Under the pieces are notes generated by a model that worked only from the letters and a program-made list of their open reading frames with translations, was not told the origin of the DNA and did no database searches. Below, piece after piece: positions 37,253-46,900 of a stretch of 64,000 nt of DNA. Positions within the stretch are counted from its first letter, which is position 1. Each line of letters opens with the position of its first letter. Source of the stretch: SIG440 sp045586925 (GTDB lineage: Bacteria > Bacillota > Clostridia > Monoglobales > Monoglobaceae); NCBI GenBank assembly GCA_045586925.1, contig JAZNBG010000036.1, positions 1-64,000 on the forward strand, written 5' to 3'. Made by a program: the position numbers and the translations under genes.

Positions 37253-38178
37253 TGAACGAGATTTTAAAGAGTGATTTTTTTGAAAGCGGAAAGGACGGGG
37301 TAAGGAGAATACTTACCCCCGACGATAAAAAGATTGACATAGTTGAGTTTGATGACAAAACACTTTGTTATGTAAAAAGCGGAATGGGCTATCCTGCAAT
37401 ATACCCGATGTATGAAACCCATTTTGAACCCAAAGCCGAAGCGATTCTGATGGATTTGGACGGAACATCGGTACATAGTGAGAGCTTCTGGATGTGGGTG
37501 ATTGAACAGACAACAGCAAGGCTGTTGGGAAAATCGGATTTCAGATACGAAAAGGAAGATGAGCCTTTTATTTCCGGACACTCAGTTTCGGAGCATCTGC
37601 AGTATATGATTGACAAATATGCCAAGGGCGGAAGTCTTGAACTTGCAAGACAGTATTACTTTGAAATTGTGAATCACGAAATGGATGAAATAATGAAGGG
37701 AAGAGGAAAACAGGATGCATTTACACCTGCTCCAAACCTTAAAGAGTTTTTAACAACGGTTAAAAATGAAGGAATAAAAATAGGTCTTGTAACATCGGGA
37801 CTTTATGAAAAGGCAATGCCCGAAATTATTTCGGCATTCAAACAGCTTGATATGGGTAATCCCGTTGATTTTTATGATTCAATCATAACGGCAGGTTATG
37901 CACTAAGAAAAGGCCAGACGGGAACTCTCGGCGAACTTGCACCAAAGCCGCATCCGTGGCTTTATGCTGAAACCGCAAGGGTGGGTCTTGGTGTTCCATT
38001 TGAAAGACGGCATAAAGTAATCGGCATCGAGGACAGCTCTGCAGGAGTTGTATCAATTAAGCTTGCAGGGTTCTCATGCGTTGGCATATCAGGCGGAAAC
38101 ATTGAACAGGCAGGCGTTGGTGAAATGTGTGATTATAAGATTGATAATCTAATGGAAATGCTTGATATCATCATATAA
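37252..38178 (+). CDS. HAD-family phosphatase, beta-phosphoglucomutase-like
   Basis: The ATG at 37252 overlaps the stop of the GH38 gene (TGATG), so translation is coupled; the product is 308 residues. The HAD motifs are clear: nucleophile block 'LMDLDGTSVHSESF', motif II 'GLVTSGLYEKAM', a Lys-containing motif III 'PKPHPWLY' and motif IV 'GIEDSSAGVVSIKLAG'. The cap region is alpha-helical as in beta-phosphoglucomutase and sugar phosphatases. About 60 residues precede the HAD core and are not recognised. The likely job is dephosphorylation or isomerisation of a sugar phosphate. Confidence 0.82.
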   Translation: MNEILKSDFFESGKDGVRRILTPDDKKIDIVEFDDKTLCYVKSGMGYPAIYPMYETHFEPKAEAILMDLDGTSVHSESFWMWVIEQTTARLLGKSDFRYEKEDEPFISGHSVSEHLQYMIDKYAKGGSLELARQYYFEIVNHEMDEIMKGRGKQDAFTPAPNLKEFLTTVKNEGIKIGLVTSGLYEKAMPEIISAFKQLDMGNPVDFYDSIITAGYALRKGQTGTLGELAPKPHPWLYAETARVGLGVPFERRHKVIGIEDSSAGVVSIKLAGFSCVGISGGNIEQAGVGEMCDYKIDNLMEMLDIII

Positions 38179-38265
38179 ACTATTGTTATGCAATATAGTT
38201 TCTGATTGCTTTTTAGTATAAAGAATATATAAAACTTATATTATGGATAATTGGAGAGGTTAATT

Positions 38266-39516
38266 ATGACCAGATACGAAAGTGCAAAAGAAATATATGC
38301 AAAAATCGGCGTTGATACTGATTTAGCTATAGAAAAATTAAAAAATATTCCTGTGTCGCTTCATTGCTGGCAGGGCGATGATGTTAAAGGCTTTGATACA
38401 GATGGCCCGTTAACAGGTGGTATTCAGACTACTGGCAACTATCCCGGCAGAGCAAGAACACCCGAGGAACTGATGCAGGATATGGACAAGGTTATGTCTC
38501 TTTGCCCAGGTAAGAAAAAGTTAAATGTTCACGCATGCTATGCAATTTTTGAAGACGGAGAATTTGTTGACAGAGATAAGCTTGAACCAAAGCATTTTAG
38601 GAAATGGGTAGACTTTGCAAAGGAAAGAAATATGGGTATTGATTTTAACCCAACATTCTTTTCGCATCCCAAAGTAAAAGACGGGTTAACTCTTTCAAGC
38701 CCTGATGAAGATACAAGAAAGTTCTGGATTGAACACGGCAAGGCTTGTATAAGAATATCTCAGTATTTTGCAGAGCAGACAGGTGTTCCTTGTGTTATGA
38801 ACATCTGGACAGGCGATGGCTATAAAGATATCCCTGCGGACAGACTTGGACCTAGAATGAGATATAAAGAATCTATTGAAGAAATCCTTTCAGAACCTTT
38901 TGATAAAAACTTGGTTAAACCTTGTGTTGAATCAAAGGTGTTTGGTATCGGTGTTGAAGCCTTTACATCAGGTAGTGCAGAATTTGCCCTTACATTTGCG
39001 GCAACACACGATGGATGTTTACCACTTATGGATAACGGACACTATCATCCAACCGAAATGGTTTCTGATAAAATTCCTGCGTTACTATGTTTCTTCCCAG
39101 AGATTGCCCTGCATATAACAAGACCAATCCGTTGGGACAGTGACCATGTTGTGCTATTTGATGATGAAACAAGAGAGATGGCAAAGGAAATAGTAAGATG
39201 TGATGCTCTTGACAGAGTTTATATGGCTCTTGATTATTTCGATGCAAGTATAAACAGAATTTCTGCTTGGACGATGGGCTTCAGAAACTGGCAGAAAGCA
39301 CTTCTTAATGCTCTTTGTACACCAAATGAATTACTGACAAAGTTACAGAATAATAACGAACTTACAGAACTTCAGGTGTTTCAGGATGAAATGAAGACTA
39401 TGCCTTTCGGTGATATCTGGGATGAGTACTGCAGACAATGTGGTGTTAAATGTGACAGAGAATGGTTTGAAGATGTTAAAGAATATGAAAACGAGGTTTT
39501 AAATAAAAGATGCTAA
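38266..39516 (+). CDS. rhaA: L-rhamnose isomerase (intact copy)
   Basis: ATG 38266 with GGAGAGG at 38253-38259 is the start; the TTG at 38251 lies inside the ribosome binding site. The 416 residues agree with the L-rhamnose isomerase family length of about 420: 'SLHCWQGDDVKGF', 'TGGIQTTGNYPGRA', 'GIDFNPTFFSHP', 'DNGHYHPTE' and 'WDSDHVV' are its typical blocks with the metal-binding His/Asp residues. It converts L-rhamnose to L-rhamnulose in the cytosol. No rhamnulokinase or aldolase gene is seen in the window, unless the ROK kinase domain next door serves. A second, broken copy lies at 46901-48149. It is followed after 30 bases by the isomerase-kinase fusion gene. Confidence 0.93.
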   Translation: MTRYESAKEIYAKIGVDTDLAIEKLKNIPVSLHCWQGDDVKGFDTDGPLTGGIQTTGNYPGRARTPEELMQDMDKVMSLCPGKKKLNVHACYAIFEDGEFVDRDKLEPKHFRKWVDFAKERNMGIDFNPTFFSHPKVKDGLTLSSPDEDTRKFWIEHGKACIRISQYFAEQTGVPCVMNIWTGDGYKDIPADRLGPRMRYKESIEEILSEPFDKNLVKPCVESKVFGIGVEAFTSGSAEFALTFAATHDGCLPLMDNGHYHPTEMVSDKIPALLCFFPEIALHITRPIRWDSDHVVLFDDETREMAKEIVRCDALDRVYMALDYFDASINRISAWTMGFRNWQKALLNALCTPNELLTKLQNNNELTELQVFQDEMKTMPFGDIWDEYCRQCGVKCDREWFEDVKEYENEVLNKRC

Positions 39517-39546
39517 ATCGCAGGAAGGATAATTTGGTTAATAAGA

Positions 39547-41439
39547 ATGAAACCATTAAAACTAATACCTGCCTATAAGGATTACATCTGGGGCGGAACA
39601 AAACTTAAAACTGAATATGATAAAAAAACAGACATTTCACCTGTAGCTGAAAGCTGGGAACTTAGCTGTCATAAGGATGGACTAAGCACAATTGACGGCG
39701 GTGAATTTAACGGTGAAACTCTTGCTTCTGTTATAGAGAAAAATCCACAAATTCTTGGAACATACTGCAAGACTGATGAACTGCCTATACTCATCAAATT
39801 TATTGATGCGGCGGAAAATTTAAGCGTTCAGGTGCATCCCAATGATGAACAGGCAAAGGAATGGGAAGACCAAAACGGCAAAACCGAAATGTGGTATGTT
39901 GTGGAAGCTGAAAAGAATGCAAAAATAACCTTTGGTGTGTCTGAAGATATTGACAAAGCCCGGCTCCAAAAAGAGATACAGAACGAAACTGTTGAAAGTG
40001 TGTTAAATGCTGTAAACTCTAAAAAAGGCGATGTGTTTTTTGTTGAAGCAGGAACAATTCATGCCATAGGCAAAGGTAATGTTATTGCAGAAATCCAGCA
40101 GAATTCCAATGTTACATACAGACTCTATGACTACGGCAGAAAAGGCAAAGATGGCAAAGAACGTGAATTGCATATTGAAAAAGGTGTTAAGTCATCAAAC
40201 TGCAAAAAGATTAATGCAAGAAAAATCCCTGTTTGCTCTGACGGAACAAGACTTTTAGGAAGTTGTGAGTATTTTGCCGTAAAGGAAATTAAGCTAAAAA
40301 GCGATAAAACCTTTATTGCAGACGAAAAGAGTTACCACGCACTTGTTGTAACAGAAGGTAAGGCAGAGCTTTCGTGCGAAGGATATGCTGAAACCCTGAC
40401 AGCCGGACAAACTGTATTTATCCCTGCAAATTTGGGAGCGTATACATTATCAGGAAAAGCCACACTATTACTGACCACAAATCAACCAAAGTATTATGTC
40501 GGCATTGACCTTTGTGGCACAAATATTGCAGCGGCGGTAGTAGATGAATATGGCACAATTTATGGCAGAGCAAAAATAAAAACCAATGCATCGAGAAGTT
40601 ATAACGAAATCTTTGATGATATGGCAGAGTGTGCAAAAGATGCAGCATTAGAAAGCGGATTAAATTTTGAAACCGATATTGAAGCAGTTGGTATAGGATG
40701 CCCGGGTGCAATTAACACAGAGGATGGCATAGTAGAATTCTCAAACAATCTTGGATTTTATGATGTACCTATCGTTGAATATATGGAAAAGGTGCTTTCA
40801 AAGAAAATCTATGTTGAAAATGATGCAAATGCGGCAGCCTGGGGTGAGTTTTTAGCAGGATGCGGTAAGAATACAAACAATATGGTTATGATTACCCTTG
40901 GTACAGGTGTAGGCAGCGGTATTGTTGAAAACGGTCGCCTTATACGCGGTGCATACGGAAAGGGTGCAGAAATCGGACATATGGTGATGTGTCTTAATGG
41001 CGAAAAATGTACCTGTGGGCGAAATGGTTGCTTTGAAGCATATGCATCAGCAACTGCCCTGATTAAACAAACAAAGAAGGCTATGTATGAGAATTATGAA
41101 AGCGAAATGTGGAATATTTGTAGCAACAAGATATCAAATGTAGATGGACAAACTGCGTTTAGGGCAAAAGACAAAGTTGCCAAATGTGTAGTTAAAACAT
41201 ATCTTGGTTACCTTGCAGAAGGTGTTGTAAATATTGTAAACATATTCCAGCCTGAAATTGTTTGCATAGGTGGCGGAATAAGTCACGAAGGAGAAAAAAT
41301 CCTTACACCCATCAAAAGGATGATTAAAAACAAATCATTTGCCCGTTTTGGTGCGAAACAATCAACGGTGTGCCTTGCAACACTTGGTAATGATGCAGGA
41401 ATAATCGGCGCTGCACTTTTGTGGAAAAATAATTTATAA
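39547..41439 (+). CDS. Fused class I phosphomannose isomerase and ROK-family sugar kinase (copy 1)
   Basis: The 630-residue protein starts at ATG 39547. Residues 1-310 are a type I mannose-6-phosphate isomerase cupin: 'KDYIWGGTKL', 'ESWELSCH', 'LSVQVHPND' with zinc ligands and 'GTIHAIGKG'. Residues about 318-630 are a ROK kinase: 'YVGIDLCGTNIA', 'ENDANAAAWGE', 'MITLGTGVGSGI' and the zinc motif 'CTCGRNGC'. The fusion can phosphorylate a hexose such as mannose or fructose and convert mannose-6-phosphate to fructose-6-phosphate, which the next gene (phosphofructokinase) takes up. The first Gly of the phosphate-binding DxGGT motif is Cys here (TGT), unlike in copy 2, so kinase activity of this copy may be weakened. 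A near-identical gene lies at 48180. Confidence 0.88.
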   Translation: MKPLKLIPAYKDYIWGGTKLKTEYDKKTDISPVAESWELSCHKDGLSTIDGGEFNGETLASVIEKNPQILGTYCKTDELPILIKFIDAAENLSVQVHPNDEQAKEWEDQNGKTEMWYVVEAEKNAKITFGVSEDIDKARLQKEIQNETVESVLNAVNSKKGDVFFVEAGTIHAIGKGNVIAEIQQNSNVTYRLYDYGRKGKDGKERELHIEKGVKSSNCKKINARKIPVCSDGTRLLGSCEYFAVKEIKLKSDKTFIADEKSYHALVVTEGKAELSCEGYAETLTAGQTVFIPANLGAYTLSGKATLLLTTNQPKYYVGIDLCGTNIAAAVVDEYGTIYGRAKIKTNASRSYNEIFDDMAECAKDAALESGLNFETDIEAVGIGCPGAINTEDGIVEFSNNLGFYDVPIVEYMEKVLSKKIYVENDANAAAWGEFLAGCGKNTNNMVMITLGTGVGSGIVENGRLIRGAYGKGAEIGHMVMCLNGEKCTCGRNGCFEAYASATALIKQTKKAMYENYESEMWNICSNKISNVDGQTAFRAKDKVAKCVVKTYLGYLAEGVVNIVNIFQPEIVCIGGGISHEGEKILTPIKRMIKNKSFARFGAKQSTVCLATLGNDAGIIGAALLWKNNL

Positions 41440-41503
41440 GTATTTATGGTTATTTTATAGTTTATTAAACAAAAGAAAATATAGTAAAAGGAAGAAAATT
41501 TAT

Positions 41504-42589
41504 ATGAAAAGAATTGGAATTTTAACAGGCGGTGGAGATTGTCCGGGACTAAACCCTGTAATCCGTGCAGTGGTAAAAACTGCGATTGAAAAGTATGGTA
41601 TGGCTGTTGTAGGGTTTAAAAACGGATATAAAGGCCTGTATAACAACGAAACAGTTGAATTGACTTTAGAAAATACATCAGGGATTTTGCCCAAGGGTGG
41701 AACAATATTGTTCAGCTCTAATAAGGATAATCTTTTTGATTATCTTGTTCCTGATGAAAATGGTAATATGGTAAAGAAAAATGTTTCCCATATTGGCGTG
41801 GAAAATATTAAAAAGAATAACATTGATGCAATGATAATTATTGGCGGTGATGGTACATTAACCAGCGGCAGAGATTTTGCACGACTGGGAGTTCCTGTTA
41901 TCGGTGTTCCCAAAACCATTGATAACGATTTATCTTCTACAGATACAACCTTTGGATTTGATACAGCGGTAGGTGTTGCGGCAGAAGCATTGGACCGTAT
42001 TCATACCACAGCAGAATCTCACCACAGAATTATCACAGTAGAGATTATGGGCAGATATGCAGGCTTTTTGGGATTATCAGCAGGCATTGCAGGCGGTGCA
42101 GATGTTATCTTGATCCCTGAAATTCCCTATGATATTAATAAAGTTTCAGAGCATATCAAGAAGAGAATCGCATCAGGTAAAGAATTCTCTGTAATTGCTG
42201 TTGCAGAGGGTGCAAAATCAATCACAGGTGAAGTAACAGTGCAGAAGATTATAGAAGGCAGTCCAGACCCTGTTCGTTTAGGAGGTATTGCTCAAAAAGT
42301 GGCAGAAGATCTGGAACAGATGGTTGGTCTGGAGGCACGTGCTACAATTCTTGGCCATATCCAGAGAGGTGGTTCACCTTCGGCTGCAGACAGAATCCTA
42401 TCTACCCGTTATGGTGTTGCAGCGGTTGAACTTGCAATAGCAGGTAAGTTTGGCAATATGGTTGCTTTAAGAGATAACAAAATGACCTATGCGTCATTGG
42501 AGGATGTTATTGGTTGTAACAAAGCTGTTGACCCCGAGGGAGAATTGGTTCAGGCAGCAAAAGCAATTGGAATCTGTTTTGGAGATTAG
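41504..42589 (+). CDS. pfkA: 6-phosphofructokinase (group III type)
   Basis: The 361-residue enzyme starts at ATG 41504 behind AAAAGGAAG. Typical blocks are 'GILTGGGDCPGLN' (phosphate-binding loop), 'IGGDGTLTSG', 'PKTIDNDL' (catalytic Asp region), 'EIMGRYAGF' and 'LGHIQRGGSP'. The residue pair that tells ATP from pyrophosphate enzymes is Gly in GGDGT but Lys in PKTIDND, the mix seen in group III phosphofructokinases, so the phosphoryl donor cannot be called from sequence alone. It phosphorylates fructose-6-phosphate, the product of the upstream isomerase domain, and lies between sugar-isomerase and galactose genes. Confidence 0.92.
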   Translation: MKRIGILTGGGDCPGLNPVIRAVVKTAIEKYGMAVVGFKNGYKGLYNNETVELTLENTSGILPKGGTILFSSNKDNLFDYLVPDENGNMVKKNVSHIGVENIKKNNIDAMIIIGGDGTLTSGRDFARLGVPVIGVPKTIDNDLSSTDTTFGFDTAVGVAAEALDRIHTTAESHHRIITVEIMGRYAGFLGLSAGIAGGADVILIPEIPYDINKVSEHIKKRIASGKEFSVIAVAEGAKSITGEVTVQKIIEGSPDPVRLGGIAQKVAEDLEQMVGLEARATILGHIQRGGSPSAADRILSTRYGVAAVELAIAGKFGNMVALRDNKMTYASLEDVIGCNKAVDPEGELVQAAKAIGICFGD

Positions 42590-42610
42590 TTGCATATTAC
42601 AATAAATTGG

Positions 42611-44119
42611 ATGGATGTGCATAAAATGATAAACAAAAGCATTGATAAGTTAATATCATATGGTTTGCTTACAAGTCTTATAGAAGAATGTGATGTAATA
42701 TATGTACGCAACAAAATTCTTACAAGACTTGGACTTACTACATATGAAAAAACAAATGAAATCTGTAGTTCAATTAGTGAATTGGGCGAGATACTAAATG
42801 ATATAACAGATTTTGCAGTAGAAAAAGGATTGATTGAAGATAGCTTCATATATAGAGATATTTTCGACACTGAAATTATGGATATTCTGACACCGTATCC
42901 GTCAGCGGTTATAAAGACTTTTAATGAAAAGTATAAAATAAGTCCTAAAGAGGCGACAGACTATTTCTATGAGTTGTCTTGCAATAACAATTATATTCGT
43001 AGGGATAGGATAAAAAAGGATATAAAATGGAACATAGATTCTGAGTATGGTGAAATAGAAATTACGATTAACTGTTCAAAACCGGAAAAAGATCCAAAGG
43101 CGATAGCTGCTGCAAAGCTTCAGAAACAGTCATCCTATCCAAAATGTCAGCTTTGTGTTGAAAACGAGGGGTATGGTGGAAGAATAAATCACCCTGCAAG
43201 ACAAAACCATAGAATTATACCTGTTCAAATATGCGGTGAACAGTGGGGATTTCAATATTCTCCTTATGTTTATTATAATGAGCATTGTATTCTTCTTAAT
43301 GCAAAGCATACACCTATGGTAATTGATAAGACAGTTTTTTCAAAATTGCTTGATTTTATCAAGCAGTTTCCGCATTACATTATAGGCTCAAATGCAGATT
43401 TGCCAATTGTTGGCGGTTCAATTTTAACACATGAGCATTTTCAGGGCGGTAATCATATTTTTGCAATGCACAGAGCAGAAAGTGAAAAGTTTTATGATAT
43501 AAATGGCTTTGAAGATGTTGAAATCAGCCGATTAAAATGGCCAATGTCGGTTATCAGGTTAAAGAGTGAGAATAAAGATAAGATTATAGAATTATCTGAC
43601 AAAATCCTTAATAGTTGGAGAAACTACTCCGATGAAGATGCGTTTATCTTTGCTAATACAGACGGTGAACCGCATAATACAATTACACCGATTGCAAGTA
43701 TGGTTGATGGTAAATACATAATGGATTTGGTGTTAAGAAATAATATCACAACCCAAGAACATACTTTGGGGGTATATCATCCTCATAAAGAGCTTCATAA
43801 TATCAAGAAAGAAAATATTGGTTTAATTGAGGTTATGGGACTAGCTGTTTTACCTTCAAGACTTGTTGAAGAAATGGATGCGGTTGCCAAAGCACTTATA
43901 AGCGGTGCGGATATGAGCAAAAATGAAAAGACAAAAGCTCATAAAGAATGGGCTGAAATTGTTAAAAATAACCATCCTGAAATCACTGATAATAATGCAA
44001 ATGATATTTTAAGACAGGAAATAGGAAAAACTTTTGTTAAAGTTCTTGAACACGCAGGTGTATATAAGCGTAATCAAGCAGGAATGGATGCTTTTGATAA
44101 GTTCGTAAATCAAGTATAA
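42611..44119 (+). CDS. galT: UTP-/UDP-glucose-hexose-1-phosphate uridylyltransferase, class II GalT
   Basis: Length (about 503 residues) and sequence fit the Firmicutes-type GalT: 'DVIYVRNKILTRLGL', 'CQLCVENEGYGGR', 'NHRIIPV', 'GGSILTHEHFQGG' (active-site His region) and 'EVMGLAVLPSRL'. It transfers UMP between UDP-glucose and galactose-1-phosphate in the Leloir pathway. The start is uncertain: ATG 42611, ATG 42626 or TTG 42590 are in frame. TTG 42590, immediately after the pfkA stop, is the one best spaced behind GGAG at 42581-42584. A galactokinase gene begins 13 bases after the stop but is only a stub, so galactose use through this locus looks broken. Confidence 0.9.
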   Translation: MDVHKMINKSIDKLISYGLLTSLIEECDVIYVRNKILTRLGLTTYEKTNEICSSISELGEILNDITDFAVEKGLIEDSFIYRDIFDTEIMDILTPYPSAVIKTFNEKYKISPKEATDYFYELSCNNNYIRRDRIKKDIKWNIDSEYGEIEITINCSKPEKDPKAIAAAKLQKQSSYPKCQLCVENEGYGGRINHPARQNHRIIPVQICGEQWGFQYSPYVYYNEHCILLNAKHTPMVIDKTVFSKLLDFIKQFPHYIIGSNADLPIVGGSILTHEHFQGGNHIFAMHRAESEKFYDINGFEDVEISRLKWPMSVIRLKSENKDKIIELSDKILNSWRNYSDEDAFIFANTDGEPHNTITPIASMVDGKYIMDLVLRNNITTQEHTLGVYHPHKELHNIKKENIGLIEVMGLAVLPSRLVEEMDAVAKALISGADMSKNEKTKAHKEWAEIVKNNHPEITDNNANDILRQEIGKTFVKVLEHAGVYKRNQAGMDAFDKFVNQV

Positions 44120-44132
44120 GTAGGTGGTTTGT

Positions 44133-44288
44133 ATGACAATTCAAGATATGAAGAAAATGTTTTTAGAAGTTTATGGCGGCGATGATTCGGAACTTCGTAT
44201 ATTTGAATCACCGGGCAGAGTTAATCTTATAGGTGAGCACATTGCCTATATGTTTGTCTTAATACAATTTGTAATCCGAGGTTATTAA
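44133..44288 (+). pseudogene. galK: Galactokinase N-terminal stub
   Basis: Behind AGGTGG, the ATG at 44133 opens a frame of 51 codons. It matches the galactokinase N-terminus up to the substrate motif 'GRVNLIGEH' and then diverges ('IAYMFV'), stopping at 44286. Intact galactokinases have about 390 residues, so most of the gene is deleted. It follows galT as expected for a galTK operon. Confidence 0.75.
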
Positions 44289-44739
44289 AAATCAATGAAG
44301 AATTTGACCTTGACTATATGGCGAAGTATGTTGTAGTTATTGACAAAAAACACATCTAAAACAAAAGTAGATAATGAGGATGTTAATGTTCTTAAAGTAA
44401 AAGAAATAGTTATAACAAATTTTTATTATCAAAACGAGGGGTTTGATGATAGAAGATTTGAAGATTTGACTTTTGGCGGGAAGCTAAAATCTATAATTGC
44501 TTTGTTTGTGCCAAAATTTAGATTGCAGATGCAATGTTTTTTAGCTCTAACATAACACGAGCTCTTCGTGAAATTTTGTTGCATCTAAACCTTATGTGTT
44601 GCAATTGCTAAAACCCTATCTAATAATACCGCCGAGGTCAATTTTTGTGATAATTGCAGAAATGAAAATAGGTTTTTGTGAAACTTTAACAAATTGAAAT
44701 ATTTATTACTTTGATAAAACTTTTTTAGGAGATGAAAAA
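44289..44739. other. Degenerate stretch after the galactokinase stub
   Basis: No intact gene is supported. A 71-codon frame (44340-44555) and other short frames exist without ribosome binding sites or recognised similarity. The segment lies where the rest of galK would be expected, and is probably decayed coding DNA. It ends at the AGGAG of the pyrophosphatase gene. Confidence 0.5.
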
Positions 44740-46824
44740 ATGGACAGACTAATTGTTATCTTAACATTTGCGAGTTCTCTAATTGCAATAATATTCGCTA
44801 TATGGACAGCTTGCAGGGTGGTTCGCTTTTCTGAGGGAACAGACATGATGAAGAAAATTTCGTCATCTATAAGGACAGGAGCGAATGCGTACCTTAAACG
44901 TCAGTACAAAATTGTAGTAATTTTCTTTGCTATTATGTTTATCGTGCTTAGCATACTGGCATTCTTTAGATTTCTTACACCGTATATGCCTTTTGCGTTT
45001 ATCACGGGTGGCTTTTTCTCGGCACTTTCGGGATATATTGGAATGAAGATAGCGACATTGGCAAATTCCAGAACGGCCAATGCCTGTCAAAAAGGTCTCA
45101 ACCGAGGTCTTAGAGTTGCTTTTTCGGCAGGATGCGTAATGGGATTTACAGTTGTAGGTCTTGGCCTTTTTGATATGTCGATGTGGTTCTTTCTTTTAAA
45201 GTTTGTATTCAATCTTTCAAATGAAGTTATTTCAAATGCGATGCTTACATTTGGTATGGGTGCATCAACTATGGCGCTTTTTGCACGTGTTGGTGGCGGT
45301 ATATTTACAAAGGCTGCAGATGTGGGGGCTGATCTTGTAGGTAAGGTTGAGGCTGGTATTCCTGAAGATGATCCGCGAAACCCTGCTGTTATAGCGGACA
45401 ATGTTGGCGACAATGTTGGTGATGTCGCAGGTATGGGAGCAGACTTGTATGAATCATATGTAGGATCTATAATTTCTTCTTGTGCACTTGGTGTTGCTGC
45501 GTTACATTCTATGCAGGCCATGGCACTCCCAATGCTTATCGCAGCGTTAGGTGTTGTGTGTTCGGTAGTAGGAACATTTTTTGTAAAGACAAAGGAAAAT
45601 GCATCGCAGAAACAACTTCTTGGTGCACTTTCAAAGGGTACAAATTTTTCTGCTATTCTTATCGCGGTATTAACTTTACCAATGATATATTTTATTCTTG
45701 GTAAAGAATATTGGACGGTGTATTTTGCAATATTTGCAGGTCTTATAGCAGGTGTTTTTATTGGACTAGCTACAGAGTATTTTACATCTGATAGTTATAA
45801 ACCCACCAAGAGACTTGCAGCTACATCACAAACTGGTACAGCTACTATTATTATAAGCGGTTTATCCGTGGGTATGCTTTCTACACTTATTCCTATGGTA
45901 ATTGTGGCTATATGTATACTTGTCGCTTACTTTGTTTCAGGCGGAGCAACAAGCCCTTCTATGGGTCTTTATGGGATATCCCTTGCGTCTGTGGGAATGC
46001 TTTCTACTCTTGGTATAACTCTGGCAACAGATGCATACGGCCCTGTTGCTGATAATGCGGGAGGAATAGCCGAAATGGCCGGTCTTGATAAAACTGTAAG
46101 AGAGAGGACAGATGCTCTTGATTCTCTTGGAAATACAACAGCTGCTACCGGTAAAGGTTTTGCTATCGGATCAGCTGCACTTACAGCGCTAGCTCTTATG
46201 GCATCATATGTTGATAAAGTACATACTATTGAAGGCGGAAGTGAAGCAATTTCGAATCTTAGCATAACCAATCCTACTGTTTTGGTTGGATTGTTTGTTG
46301 GTGCTTGTTTACCATTTGTATTTGCGGCACTTACAATGAATTCAGTGGGTAGGGCTGCCCAGAGTGTTGTTATGGAAGTTAGAAGACAATTTGAACAAAT
46401 AAAAGGTCTTATGACAGGGGAAGCAGAAGCAGATTATGCAAGTTGTGTTGATCTTTGTACAAAATCAAGTCTTCGTGAAATGATACTACCAACTATCGTT
46501 GCGATTATTGTGCCGATAGTTGTAGGTTTGGTTTTAGGATGCACTGGTGTAGTTGGAATGCTTGCAGGTGCTACGGTATCAGGATTTTTAATGGCTATAT
46601 TTATGTCCAATTCGGGCGGAACTTGGGATAACGCAAAGAAATATATTGAAAGCGGTGCTTATGACGGGAAAGGATCTGAAAATCATAAAGCGGCGGTAGT
46701 AGGTGATACAGTTGGGGATCCATTCAAGGATACATCGGGCCCAGCAATAAATATTCTTATTAAGTTATTGTCAATGGTTTCAATAGTATTTGCGGCGATA
46801 ATAATTAAATATTCGTTACTATAA
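44740..46824 (+). CDS. hppA: Membrane-bound ion-pumping pyrophosphatase, K+-dependent type
   Basis: The 694-residue integral membrane protein starts at ATG 44740 behind TTAGGAGATG. Around 15-16 hydrophobic segments are visible. Substrate and magnesium-binding blocks are present: 'VGKVEAGIPEDDPRNPA', 'DNVGDNVGDVAGMGADLYES' and 'GDTVGDPFKDTSGPA'. In 'GNTTAATGKG' the Ala after GNTT is the residue characteristic of potassium-dependent enzymes. It hydrolyses pyrophosphate and pumps H+ or Na+ across the membrane; the pumped ion is not certain from what I can see. It lies between the two copies of the rhaA/isomerase-kinase duplication. Together with the group III phosphofructokinase nearby it hints at pyrophosphate-linked energy metabolism. 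Confidence 0.95.
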   Translation: MDRLIVILTFASSLIAIIFAIWTACRVVRFSEGTDMMKKISSSIRTGANAYLKRQYKIVVIFFAIMFIVLSILAFFRFLTPYMPFAFITGGFFSALSGYIGMKIATLANSRTANACQKGLNRGLRVAFSAGCVMGFTVVGLGLFDMSMWFFLLKFVFNLSNEVISNAMLTFGMGASTMALFARVGGGIFTKAADVGADLVGKVEAGIPEDDPRNPAVIADNVGDNVGDVAGMGADLYESYVGSIISSCALGVAALHSMQAMALPMLIAALGVVCSVVGTFFVKTKENASQKQLLGALSKGTNFSAILIAVLTLPMIYFILGKEYWTVYFAIFAGLIAGVFIGLATEYFTSDSYKPTKRLAATSQTGTATIIISGLSVGMLSTLIPMVIVAICILVAYFVSGGATSPSMGLYGISLASVGMLSTLGITLATDAYGPVADNAGGIAEMAGLDKTVRERTDALDSLGNTTAATGKGFAIGSAALTALALMASYVDKVHTIEGGSEAISNLSITNPTVLVGLFVGACLPFVFAALTMNSVGRAAQSVVMEVRRQFEQIKGLMTGEAEADYASCVDLCTKSSLREMILPTIVAIIVPIVVGLVLGCTGVVGMLAGATVSGFLMAIFMSNSGGTWDNAKKYIESGAYDGKGSENHKAAVVGDTVGDPFKDTSGPAINILIKLLSMVSIVFAAIIIKYSLL

Positions 46825-46900
46825 CAGTAAACGGTAAAATTTGTATTTTTCCTTGTAAGTATAAAACTAAAAAATTAATTAAAATAAGGTACTTAATTTT

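Larger units (their letters stand above)
38266..41439 (+). repeat. 3.2-kb duplication, copy 1 (rhaA plus isomerase-kinase fusion)
   Basis: This segment and 46901-50072 encode the same two proteins in the same order with the same 30-bp spacing. Protein identity is roughly nine in ten by eye. At DNA level long identical tracts alternate with tracts that differ at third codon positions. Confidence 0.85.

Noticed and set aside
38177..38215. AAACTAT/ATAGTTT hairpin after the HAD gene as terminator
   Set aside because: Short A/T-only stem with a bulge and a T-run displaced by several bases; not convincing.
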